Source: Candidatus Zixiibacteriota bacterium
Lineage (GTDB): Bacteria > Zixibacteria > MSB-5A5 > GN15 > JACZUZ01
Reading direction: 5' to 3'
DNA length: 5,170 nucleotides
Assembly (NCBI GenBank): GCA_022572905.1
Contig: JACZUZ010000186.1
Span: 1 to 5,170, forward strand
The notes below the pieces were generated by a model. It did no database searches, was not told the origin of the DNA, and saw only the letters and a program-made list of their open reading frames with translations. This document shows, piece after piece, positions 1 to 5,170 of the stretch. Made by a program: the position numbers and the translations under genes. The number at the start of each line of letters is the position of its first letter. Position 1 is the first letter of the stretch.

Positions 1-1049
1 AGAATAGTTTCGTGTCGCGAGCTGTCGACCGGAAGAGTGAACGACTTCCCCATAGGTCCGGATATAATTCCGGCGGAGTCACGGGTGAAAGGATCAAATA
101 TAATCGCGTCATCACGATTTGAATTTTTGTATTGATAGGTTAATCTGGGAAGAAATTTCGTGTAATAGCTTCCGAAACGAGGTTCGAAGACAAATTGGAA
201 ATCCACTCCCTCTTCAAAAACAAGAGCAACTGTGTCGGCCTCGATCAACTTGGGAGCCTCTCTTCGCCGAAAGACACGAAGCTGGGTTCTAAGCCCTAAT
301 TTGTCTGACTGTCGGACAAAAGCCCTGTCTGCACGAAGAACAATTTCCCTGTTCAGCGGATTATCATTGATCTTCATCTGGACCTTATATGGGCTCGAGA
401 ATATTCTCGAAACTCCGAATCCCGCGACGAGAAAGTTCGGATCAACTTCATTCAAGAAATAATTGAGACTGACCATGTGACCATACCCCAGCAAATTTCT
501 CTCGGTGAATCCCAGCTCAACCTGACTGCGCCCGCCCTGACGCCGAAACTCTACTCCACCTGAGAGTGACCATTTGTCGATCGTTTCAACTCTCAGCGCC
601 ACTGCGCCGTTTTCAAGCGTGTCGAGATAAACTTGCGAATCAAAGATAAACGGTTTATTTCTCAAATTCCTCTCAGTTTCATAGGCCAGCGAAGTATCAA
701 ATATATCTCCCGGCCCCAGAAGGATTTCCCGCTTGACAACATTCTCTCGCGTAGTGATATGAATTTTATTCACATACCTGTACAACCAGAGTTTTTTCGC
801 CTGTTCCCTGGTGAAGACATTATTTCGGATAATAATAACTGTGTCAATTCGTATCTCATTCAGTTGCGAACTGACCGAAGAAGTCGCCTCCTGCGAATCA
901 ACTTTTATTTCCGCGGCAGTCTCCTGCGACACTTCTGCAAATATTTCAGGCGCGGCTATGACTATTGAGGCCATAGCCAGAATTATTGATAAGTCTCCTA
1001 TCCGTCTGTCTAACCCGCCTCTGTGTAATAGCTTTTCCATATTGTTCAT
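1..1049 (-). CDS. Omp85-like (BamA/TamA-related) outer-membrane protein with one POTRA domain, N-terminal part
   Basis: The minus strand stays open from the ATG at 1049 to the left edge, giving 349 codons with no stop, so the C-terminus is missing. Residues 1-38 look like a Sec signal peptide: a basic N-region (HRGG, DRR), a hydrophobic core at about 20-33, and likely cleavage after IFA. Residues about 66-158 resemble a POTRA domain. They contain the Omp85-typical run TTRENVVKREILLGPGD (99-115), then the ERNLRNKPF helix-strand segment (126-134). From W160 the sequence becomes amphipathic beta-strand-like, with GFTERNLLGYG (180-190), typical of the first Omp85 barrel strands. Family members insert or export proteins or lipids at the outer membrane. 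One POTRA is fewer than BamA (five) or TamA (three), so the exact role is unknown. The ATG lacks a good Shine-Dalgarno sequence. A TTG at 1139 in the same frame has one, but would put about 30 residues before the signal peptide. Family call fairly sure, function not. Confidence 0.8.
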   Translation of the reverse strand, partial: MNNMEKLLHRGGLDRRIGDLSIILAMASIVIAAPEIFAEVSQETAAEIKVDSQEATSSVSSQLNEIRIDTVIIIRNNVFTREQAKKLWLYRYVNKIHITTRENVVKREILLGPGDIFDTSLAYETERNLRNKPFIFDSQVYLDTLENGAVALRVETIDKWSLSGGVEFRRQGGRSQVELGFTERNLLGYGHMVSLNYFLNEVDPNFLVAGFGVSRIFSSPYKVQMKINDNPLNREIVLRADRAFVRQSDKLGLRTQLRVFRRREAPKLIEADTVALVFEEGVDFQFVFEPRFGSYYTKFLPRLTYQYKNSNRDDAIIFDPFTRDSAGIISGPMGKSFTLPVDSSRHETI

Positions 1050-1058
1050 GTACGATGC

Positions 1059-1070
1059 GCGCCGACAATA
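1059..1070 (+). repeat. 12-bp direct repeat, copy 1 (next to the Omp85-like gene start)
   Basis: The sequence GCGCCGACAATA is found here and again, exactly, at 1238-1249. This copy lies 9 bases upstream of the ATG of the minus-strand gene. It may be an operator half-site or chance; no known regulator motif was recognised. Confidence 0.4.
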
Positions 1071-1237
1071 TTCTTTGTAGCCAATTGACGGTCGATCCAG
1101 TGAAACGGTCTCCCTCTTACAAAGCAAGTCTCTAACCAATTCCCCACCTATCTGATTCGGGCGGTTCAATATCTTCCATTTAGGCGAGCTGGGGCGATTC
1201 GATCATACGCCGGTCCCGGTTAACGAGCTACTCCCCG

Positions 1238-1249
1238 GCGCCGACAATA
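1238..1249 (+). repeat. 12-bp direct repeat, copy 2 (upstream of the assembly ATPase gene)
   Basis: This is the second exact copy of GCGCCGACAATA, in the same orientation, ending 49 bases before the ATPase ATG. It overlaps the 8-bp palindrome CGGCGCCG (1236-1243). The shorter core CGACAATA also occurs inside the ATPase coding sequence, so the core alone is not specific to the intergenic region. Confidence 0.4.
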
Positions 1250-1298
1250 ACAATTAAGTGAAGAATTACCTAATCTCATTCGGTAAGCGGCAAAAAAT

Positions 1299-3026
1299 AT
1301 GGCAATAAAGAAAATTGGCGAGCTTTTGGTTGATAAGAATCTTATCACTCCCACCCAACTGAAGCAGGCCATCAATGAGCAGAAAACATCCGGGAAGCGC
1401 CTGGGTGAGGTGGTTGTCGATATGAATCTGGTTACTGAAGAGCAATTGCTCGAAGTAATATCAGAGAGATTAAAGACGCCAAAAGTAACACTTGAGTCAA
1501 TTATTATTGATCCGCACATCATTCAGACCGTGCCGGTCGAGCTCGCCCGTCGCTATACTTTGATTCCGGTGTTTAGAATCGGCAATACGCTAACAGTGGC
1601 TATGGCCGACCCCTTGAATGTCATAGCCGTTGATGAACTTGCCTATACGACAGGTTGCGACATCCATCGTTCAATCGCTCCTGCGCCGAGCATAAAGAAG
1701 GCCATAGAACACTACTATTCGGTTCAGGACAGATTGCGCTCTGTTATTCGCACGTATGATCGCGCATCCGAACCGACAGAATCTTCCCGGGCAATGAGCG
1801 CTGACGATGACTCTAATGAAAACCAGTCTCCGGTTGTTAAGCTCGTAAACATAATTCTCTCAAAAGCGGTTCGCGATGGCGCTTCAGATATCCATTTTGA
1901 ACCAAATGAAGGATTATTGAGAGTGCGCTATCGCATACATGGGAAAATGCGCGAAGAAGTTTCACCTCCGAAGTCTCTTCAGGCTGAAGTAATTTCAAGC
2001 ATCAAAATCGCCGCCGAGATGGATGTTTCCGAAAAGCGCGTTCCCCAAGACGGTCGCTTTGCTGTTCGGGTCGATGATTCGACAATAGATTTGCGCGTTT
2101 CTACTCTTCCGACAATACATGGAGAAAAAATAGTAATAAGGATTCTCGATCCCCGAAATCTGAATATGGGACTTGAGGACCTGGGACTATCCGGAGACAC
2201 CCTCAATGATTGGCGGAAAATGATCAGACGTTCGGATGGTTTGATTCTTATCAGCGGACCCACTTCCAGCGGAAAGACTTCGACCCTCTATTCTACTTTA
2301 CAGGAAATAAACTCAATAGAAAAAAATATTATTACCGTTGAGGATCCGGTTGAGTATTCCCTGCCAATGATTAACCAGATACAGACCAATGAAAAGGCGG
2401 GTCTGACTTTCGCAAATCTTCTGCGGTCGATAGTGCGACAAAACCCGGATATAATCATGGTTGGTGAGATTAGAGACACAGACACCGCGCGAATGGCTGT
2501 GGGCTCAGCCCTGACCGGCCATTTGGTCTTCTCGACTATTCACACCAACGATTCAGCCAGCAGCGTAACGCGGCTGGTAGATATGGGCGTCGCGCCATAT
2601 CTGGTAGCGTCCGCATTAAAAGGAATAATGGCGCAGCGCCTAGTCCAGGTAAATTGTCCGGACTGCCTTGAAGAGTACCGTCCGTTGGAAAGCATGATAG
2701 AATTCGCAGGGTTGAGTAGTAATTCAATATTCCGAAGGTCCACCGGATGCACAAAATGCAGGCTAACCCGGCATCGTGGTATGACAGGACTCTTTGAGCT
2801 ACTCAAAGTAGACGGAAGAATCAAAGAAATGATCGTGAACGGCGACTCCGATGCAACGATAAGAGACTACGGACAAACTCAGGGAACGCGTTCGCTCTTT
2901 GATGAAGGAACTCTCAAGCTAGCTGATGGTCTCATTACTTTGGAAGAGCTGCTTCGATCCGCCGCTCCCGAAACCAGCCGCTTTGGGTCGTCTACAACAG
3001 CTACCTACCAAGCCCAAAACATTTAA
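1299..3026 (+). CDS. pilB: Type IV pilus / type II secretion assembly ATPase (PilB/GspE family) with N-terminal MshEN domain
   Basis: This 575-residue cytoplasmic ATPase would power extraction of pilin subunits through the platform protein. Residues 5-57 hold two 24-residue MshEN motifs separated by 5 residues, the architecture of the c-di-GMP-binding domain of MshE. The rest of the T2SSE N-domain runs to about 146, followed by a polar linker (about 150-177). The N2 domain has SDIHFEP (196-202) and conserved arginines R247, R253 and R266. The ATPase core has Walker A GPTSSGKT (320-327, K326), Asp box TVEDPVEY (346-353), Walker B DIIMVGEIRD (384-393, E390) and His box TGHLVFSTIHTND (406-418). 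AQRLV follows at 445-449, then a CxxC...CxxC zinc site (C453, C456, C484, C487). All catalytic motifs are intact and the length is normal. An in-frame stop at 1284-1286 makes ATG 1299 the only reasonable start; its Shine-Dalgarno is weak. The intact zinc site and Walker B GEIRD fit PilB/GspE/MshE rather than the retraction ATPase PilT, but PilB versus GspE cannot be settled here. Confidence 0.96.
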   Translation: MAIKKIGELLVDKNLITPTQLKQAINEQKTSGKRLGEVVVDMNLVTEEQLLEVISERLKTPKVTLESIIIDPHIIQTVPVELARRYTLIPVFRIGNTLTVAMADPLNVIAVDELAYTTGCDIHRSIAPAPSIKKAIEHYYSVQDRLRSVIRTYDRASEPTESSRAMSADDDSNENQSPVVKLVNIILSKAVRDGASDIHFEPNEGLLRVRYRIHGKMREEVSPPKSLQAEVISSIKIAAEMDVSEKRVPQDGRFAVRVDDSTIDLRVSTLPTIHGEKIVIRILDPRNLNMGLEDLGLSGDTLNDWRKMIRRSDGLILISGPTSSGKTSTLYSTLQEINSIEKNIITVEDPVEYSLPMINQIQTNEKAGLTFANLLRSIVRQNPDIIMVGEIRDTDTARMAVGSALTGHLVFSTIHTNDSASSVTRLVDMGVAPYLVASALKGIMAQRLVQVNCPDCLEEYRPLESMIEFAGLSSNSIFRRSTGCTKCRLTRHRGMTGLFELLKVDGRIKEMIVNGDSDATIRDYGQTQGTRSLFDEGTLKLADGLITLEELLRSAAPETSRFGSSTTATYQAQNI

Positions 3027-3047
3027 CGACCACCCGCTCAAAGCGCT

Positions 3048-4256
3048 ATGGCGACATCCTACACTTTCACCGCCCGTTCAAACCAGGGCAAGAAGATCAC
3101 CGGTGTAATTCAGGCTCATTCGCATGAGCAGGCGATCGATTCTCTTCTTCAGCAATACGCCGCTATCGTAAGGGTCGCTGAAACCAGGAAACCTCGTTCG
3201 CTTGGGTTTGCTCTTTTTCGAAAGTCATATCTTCCGGAACTAATTCTCTTTTCGCGCAATTTGGCGACATATTATCGTAGCGGAATACCGCTAACGAAGG
3301 CTCTCAGTATAATCAAGATTTCCAAAGCCGATGGGAAATTCCAGAAAGTACTGGCCGAGATTCGCGAGGACGTGATTGAGGGACGGTCTCTTTCGACGGC
3401 CATGTCAAAGCATTCCGATATTTTCCCAGCTATTATGACAAGCGCCGTTGAAGCAGGTGAAACCTCCGGTAAACTGGCTGAGATATTAGAACAATCAGCC
3501 TCTGCGCTTGAACGTGAGCTGGCGCTAAAGCGACAAATAAAATCAAGTGTTCGCTATCCCGCTATTGTGGTGGGAATGATCGGGGTCGCGTTTCTTGTCC
3601 TGATCGGTTTCGCTGTACCCACGTTTGTTGAATTCTACGGAAAATTCGGCGCTGAGTTACCCGCGTCAACCAGAGCGCTAATCTGGATTAGTAACATTGT
3701 GTCTCACTACTGGGCTTTGGTTTTGATTCTGATGGCTTGCGCCAGTTATTTCATCAGACAGTTTTATCGGACGGAGTCCGGCAGGAAATTTTTCGATATG
3801 ATAATACTGAAAACACCTGTCTTTGGAGAACTCTTGACGAAAGCGGCTGTCGCTAGATTCGCTATGCTCTTTGTGGTGCTTCATAGAGCGGGAATACCAA
3901 TTGTAACAGCTCTCGGGTTGCTGGAAACTTCGATGAAAAATATTCATCTGCGCGAAGAAGTAATCAGACTTCGCGAATCGTTTCGAGAGGGACGGGAATT
4001 GGATATTGAATTCATTGAATCTTCCTATTTCCCTGAAATGGCGCTCAATATGATCAAAGCGGGATTGGAAACAGGCTCGCTTGATACGATGCTTGATGAG
4101 CTGGGAGCGCATTATTCGCGAGACGTCGAATATACATCTCAGAATTTGGCCTCGATTATTGAACCCTTATTGACCGTTCTGGTCGGCGCTACAGTATTGG
4201 TTCTGGCCCTCGCCATCTTCCTGCCCATGTGGAACCTGATAAAAGTATTCCATTGA
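3048..4256 (+). CDS. pilC: Type IV pilus / type II secretion inner-membrane platform protein (PilC/GspF family)
   Basis: This 402-residue polytopic protein is the inner-membrane platform that couples the ATPase to pilin assembly. A short N-terminal segment begins YTFTARSNQGKKITG (5-19), typical of the family. Two T2SSF repeats follow. The first covers about 65-190 with YYRSGIPL (75-82) and the GETSGKL motif (137-143). The second covers about 265-395 with HRAGIPI and the matching GLETGSL (339-345). Three membrane segments are visible at about 172-191, 220-237 and 373-395, the usual PilC layout. Length is normal. It starts 21 bases after the ATPase stop, in the same frame, and no other start lies between the two, so ATG 3048 is firm even though no clear Shine-Dalgarno precedes it. 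The tight spacing implies co-transcription, perhaps with translational coupling. The symbol could equally be gspF if this proves to be a secretion system. Confidence 0.95.
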   Translation: MATSYTFTARSNQGKKITGVIQAHSHEQAIDSLLQQYAAIVRVAETRKPRSLGFALFRKSYLPELILFSRNLATYYRSGIPLTKALSIIKISKADGKFQKVLAEIREDVIEGRSLSTAMSKHSDIFPAIMTSAVEAGETSGKLAEILEQSASALERELALKRQIKSSVRYPAIVVGMIGVAFLVLIGFAVPTFVEFYGKFGAELPASTRALIWISNIVSHYWALVLILMACASYFIRQFYRTESGRKFFDMIILKTPVFGELLTKAAVARFAMLFVVLHRAGIPIVTALGLLETSMKNIHLREEVIRLRESFREGRELDIEFIESSYFPEMALNMIKAGLETGSLDTMLDELGAHYSRDVEYTSQNLASIIEPLLTVLVGATVLVLALAIFLPMWNLIKVFH

Positions 4257-4361
4257 TCAATATTTGAGCGCCTAAGTTTTGAACATCGACTTAAGATCGT
4301 TCATTCCATAGACGACAACTTGAAAGAAAGATATAGTTCAATCTCGGATTTGGAGGTAATA
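4257..4361 (+). other. Gap between platform-protein and pilin genes
   Basis: This 105-bp gap is longer than the other spacings in the run and could hold a separate promoter for the highly expressed pilin. TTGAAC at 4279-4284 and TTGAAA at 4320-4325 resemble -35 boxes, but neither has a good -10 at the right distance. No intrinsic terminator (stem plus T-run) was seen, and no sigma-54 site was found. Confidence 0.3.
4352..4357 (+). promoter_or_regulatory. Strong ribosome binding site of the first prepilin gene
   Basis: GGAGGT lies 4 bases before ATG 4362. It is the only near-perfect Shine-Dalgarno ahead of a plus-strand gene here, and it decides the start in favour of ATG 4362 over an in-frame TTG at 4320. 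A strong site fits a major, abundant subunit. Confidence 0.8.
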
Positions 4362-4793
4362 ATGAAACGTTCCAGGCTTTCAAATGAGCGTGGATTCTCG
4401 CTTATCGAACTTGTAATAATTATCGTGATTCTCGGCATTCTGGCCGCTGTGGCGATACCGAAGTACCAGGACATAACTTCTGAAGCGAAAGAAGCCAGCG
4501 CTCGCGCGGCTCTCGGCGGAATTCGCTCTGGTGTAATGATCTTCTATGCGAATGTAGCAGTCACGACAGGCACCGCCACCTGGCCGACTAAGGTCGAACT
4601 GGAAACAGTCGGATCGGTTATGGAGCACATTCTTCCTAAAAATCCGTATCAGCTGGATTCAAACGCTCCGGATAGCGTTGTTGCGGGTGTCACAAAGGGA
4701 ACGATAGTTGGATCTCGCGGCGGATGGGCCTATCTGGCGGCGACCGGTGAACTCTGGCCAAATACATCCATTATCGGCGAGAATAACTGGTAG
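4362..4793 (+). CDS. Type IV prepilin / pseudopilin (complete)
   Basis: This 143-residue prepilin has an 11-residue positively charged leader (MKRSRLSNERG) followed by F12, the site where prepilin peptidase would cut after G11 and methylate the new N-terminus. E16 is the conserved Glu+5. Residues 12-32 form the hydrophobic N-terminal helix ending AAVAIPKYQD, which continues as an amphipathic helix to about residue 62. The globular part has LPKNPY (91-96), like the PKxPW/Y segment of GspG-type pseudopilins and short pilins. Its C-terminal end is Trp- and Gly-rich: GGWAYLAATGELWPN (120-134), ending NNW. The mature form (132 residues) has no cysteine, so the disulphide-bonded loop of classical type IVa pilins is absent. 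The strong Shine-Dalgarno and position after the platform gene suggest the main filament subunit, but pilA versus gspG cannot be decided here. Confidence 0.93.
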   Translation: MKRSRLSNERGFSLIELVIIIVILGILAAVAIPKYQDITSEAKEASARAALGGIRSGVMIFYANVAVTTGTATWPTKVELETVGSVMEHILPKNPYQLDSNAPDSVVAGVTKGTIVGSRGGWAYLAATGELWPNTSIIGENNW

Positions 4794-4798
4794 GCGAT

Positions 4799-4812
4799 TG
4801 ACCTTCAGGTCA
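4799..4812 (+). other. Small hairpin between the two prepilin genes
   Basis: TGACC-TTCA-GGTCA is a perfect 5-bp stem with a 4-base loop, starting 5 bases after the pilin stop. It has no T-run, so it is not an intrinsic terminator. It could slow 3' decay of the pilin message or be chance. Confidence 0.3.
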
Positions 4813-4827
4813 CCTGGGCGCCGGAAC

Positions 4828-4844
4828 CGCCTGGGAAAAAGGCG
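4828..4844 (+). promoter_or_regulatory. Possible hairpin covering the ribosome binding site of the second prepilin gene
   Basis: CGCCT (4828-4832) can pair with AGGCG (4840-4844) around a 7-base loop. The right arm contains most of the AAGG (4839-4842) that would serve the GTG start at 4849, so folding could lower translation relative to the first pilin. The stem is short, and this is read by eye without an energy calculation. Confidence 0.3.
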
Positions 4845-4848
4845 AATT

Positions 4849-5170
4849 GTGGGTAGCTCAAAGACAAATTCTGGCTCAAAGACAAAGTCAATTTTTAACA
4901 GGCTCGGACAGAGTGACGGTTTCACTCTGATCGAGCTTGTTATCGTTATAGTCGTGTTGGGCATAGTTGCGGCTGTCGCCATCCCGCGCTTCGGAGATTT
5001 TACCGAGAGCGCCAAGATAGAGGCTACCCGTGAGGAAATGGGACGGCTAAAAAAAGCGATACTCGGCGATCCCAGCGTCACGGCCGGGGGAAAATTTGTT
5101 TCAAAGGGCTATGAAGGCGATGTCGGTTCGCCGCCGCCAACGTTGGTTAATCTTGTGGTAAAACCTGGGT
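4849..5170 (+). CDS. Second prepilin-like protein (type IV pilin / pseudopilin family), N-terminal part
   Basis: The frame is open to the right edge (107 codons), so the C-terminus is missing. A prepilin signal is clear: G24 then FTLIELV (25-31), with E29 as Glu+5 and a hydrophobic helix ending AAVAIPRFGDF. The mature part continues as a charged helix (ESAKIEATREEMGRLKKAI), then GDP and GYEGDVGSPPPTLVNLV, a pattern I associate with minor pseudopilin-like proteins. The chosen start is GTG 4849, with AAGG six bases upstream, giving a 24-residue basic, Ser/Lys/Thr-rich leader. No ATG exists between the upstream pilin stop and the prepilin motif; a TTG at 4798 is the alternative and has no good Shine-Dalgarno. 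It shares only the N-terminal helix pattern with the first pilin, so it is not a recent duplicate. It is probably a minor pilin or a second pilin in the same operon, 55 bases downstream. Confidence 0.85.
   Translation, partial: MGSSKTNSGSKTKSIFNRLGQSDGFTLIELVIVIVVLGIVAAVAIPRFGDFTESAKIEATREEMGRLKKAILGDPSVTAGGKFVSKGYEGDVGSPPPTLVNLVVKPG
4855..4890 (+). repeat. In-frame 18-bp tandem duplication in the leader of the second prepilin
   Basis: Two adjacent 18-base units (4855-4872 and 4873-4890) match at 15 of 18 positions, including 13 in a row (GCTCAAAGACAAA). They encode SSKTNS and GSKTKS, lengthening the cytoplasmic leader ahead of the peptidase site by six residues. The unit length keeps the frame, which supports the GTG start. 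Confidence 0.6.

Larger units (their letters stand above)
1050..1298. promoter_or_regulatory. Divergent intergenic region between the Omp85-like gene and the assembly ATPase gene
   Basis: This 249-bp region separates two genes transcribed away from each other, so promoters for both should lie here. I could not pick a convincing sigma-70 or sigma-54 promoter: TTGACG at 1085-1090 and TTAACG at 1220-1225 have no good -10 partner. What is visible is a 12-bp direct repeat (1059-1070 and 1238-1249) and the palindrome CGGCGCCG at 1236-1243, which overlaps the second copy. The minus-strand reading frame of the Omp85-like gene stays open back to a stop at 1203-1205, so part of this region could be coding if a TTG start is used. 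Confidence 0.45.

Noticed and set aside
232..1080. Plus-strand open frames at 232-462, 633-968 and 811-1080
   Set aside because: They lie antisense to the long minus-strand Omp85-like frame, overlap each other in different frames, and show no recognisable domain.
1085..1113. Sigma-70 promoter from TTGACG at 1085-1090
   Set aside because: No -10-like hexamer lies 16-18 bases downstream, and it is far from the ATPase start.
1220..1522. Minus-strand open frame of 100 codons
   Set aside because: It overlaps the conserved MshEN start of the ATPase gene on the other strand; the protein is Ser/Cys-rich and unlike any family.
1979..2824. Minus-strand open frames at 1979-2263, 2288-2485, 2536-2754 and 2540-2824
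   Set aside because: All are antisense to the catalytic core of the ATPase, which is intact and strongly conserved.
2926..3108. Plus-strand 60-codon frame bridging the ATPase and platform genes
   Set aside because: It overlaps the ends of both real genes in another frame and has a low-complexity, Pro/Arg-rich product with no support.
3678..4112. Minus-strand 144-codon frame
   Set aside because: It is antisense to the second conserved half of the platform protein, and its His/Gln/Phe/Arg-rich composition is typical of a shadow frame.
4281..4302. Dyad around CTTAAG (GAAC ... GTTC) as a terminator or operator
   Set aside because: Only the outer four bases pair and the inner arms do not match; there is no T-run.
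4320..4361. TTG at 4320 as the pilin start, giving 14 extra residues
   Set aside because: ATG 4362 has GGAGGT at the right distance and yields a normal 11-residue basic leader; the TTG has no Shine-Dalgarno.
4659..5081. Minus-strand 140-codon frame
   Set aside because: It runs antisense across the end of the first pilin and the prepilin signal of the second; both plus-strand genes have clear family motifs.
1..5170. CRISPR arrays, tRNA or rRNA genes, insertion-sequence ends, attachment sites
   Set aside because: I looked for spaced repeats, tRNA cloverleaf and T-loop patterns, and terminal inverted repeats with a transposase, and saw none.

Overview
The window comes from a diderm (Gram-negative) bacterium. 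It has an outer-membrane Omp85-type protein gene on the minus strand, facing away from a type IV pilus / type II secretion-like gene run on the plus strand. Base composition is moderate (near 50% GC by eye), and starts include ATG and apparently GTG. The species cannot be named from sequence alone. The combination of a one-POTRA Omp85-like protein and an MshEN-type assembly ATPase resembles what is seen in FCB-group or related uncultured phyla, but that is a weak inference.

Layout. Positions 1-1049 (minus) hold the N-terminal 349 codons of a BamA/TamA-like outer-membrane protein: signal peptide, one POTRA-like domain, then the start of a beta-barrel. Its 3' end lies off the left edge. Positions 1050-1298 form a divergent intergenic region with a 12-bp exact direct repeat, one copy near each gene. 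Positions 1299-3026 encode a complete PilB/GspE-type hexameric ATPase whose N-terminus has the two-motif architecture of the c-di-GMP-binding MshEN domain. Positions 3048-4256 encode a complete PilC/GspF-type inner-membrane platform protein. Positions 4362-4793 encode a complete prepilin with a strong Shine-Dalgarno sequence and a class III (type IV prepilin) signal. Positions 4849-5170 hold the start of a second, different prepilin-like gene cut by the right edge.

How they work together. The ATPase would drive the platform protein to extract pilin subunits from the inner membrane into a filament, after a prepilin peptidase (not in this window) cleaves the leaders. No retraction ATPase, secretin or alignment-complex gene is visible. 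The window therefore does not decide between a type IVa pilus, an MSHA-like pilus and a type II secretion pseudopilus. The Omp85-like gene is transcribed away from the pilus genes, and nothing here shows a functional link beyond the shared upstream region.

The genes belong to well-known families. The points most worth a second look are the MshEN motifs with off-consensus residues, the unlabelled Omp85-like gene running off the edge, the paired repeat between the divergent genes, and the second prepilin's unusual start region (GTG start, duplicated leader codons, possible hairpin over the ribosome binding site).
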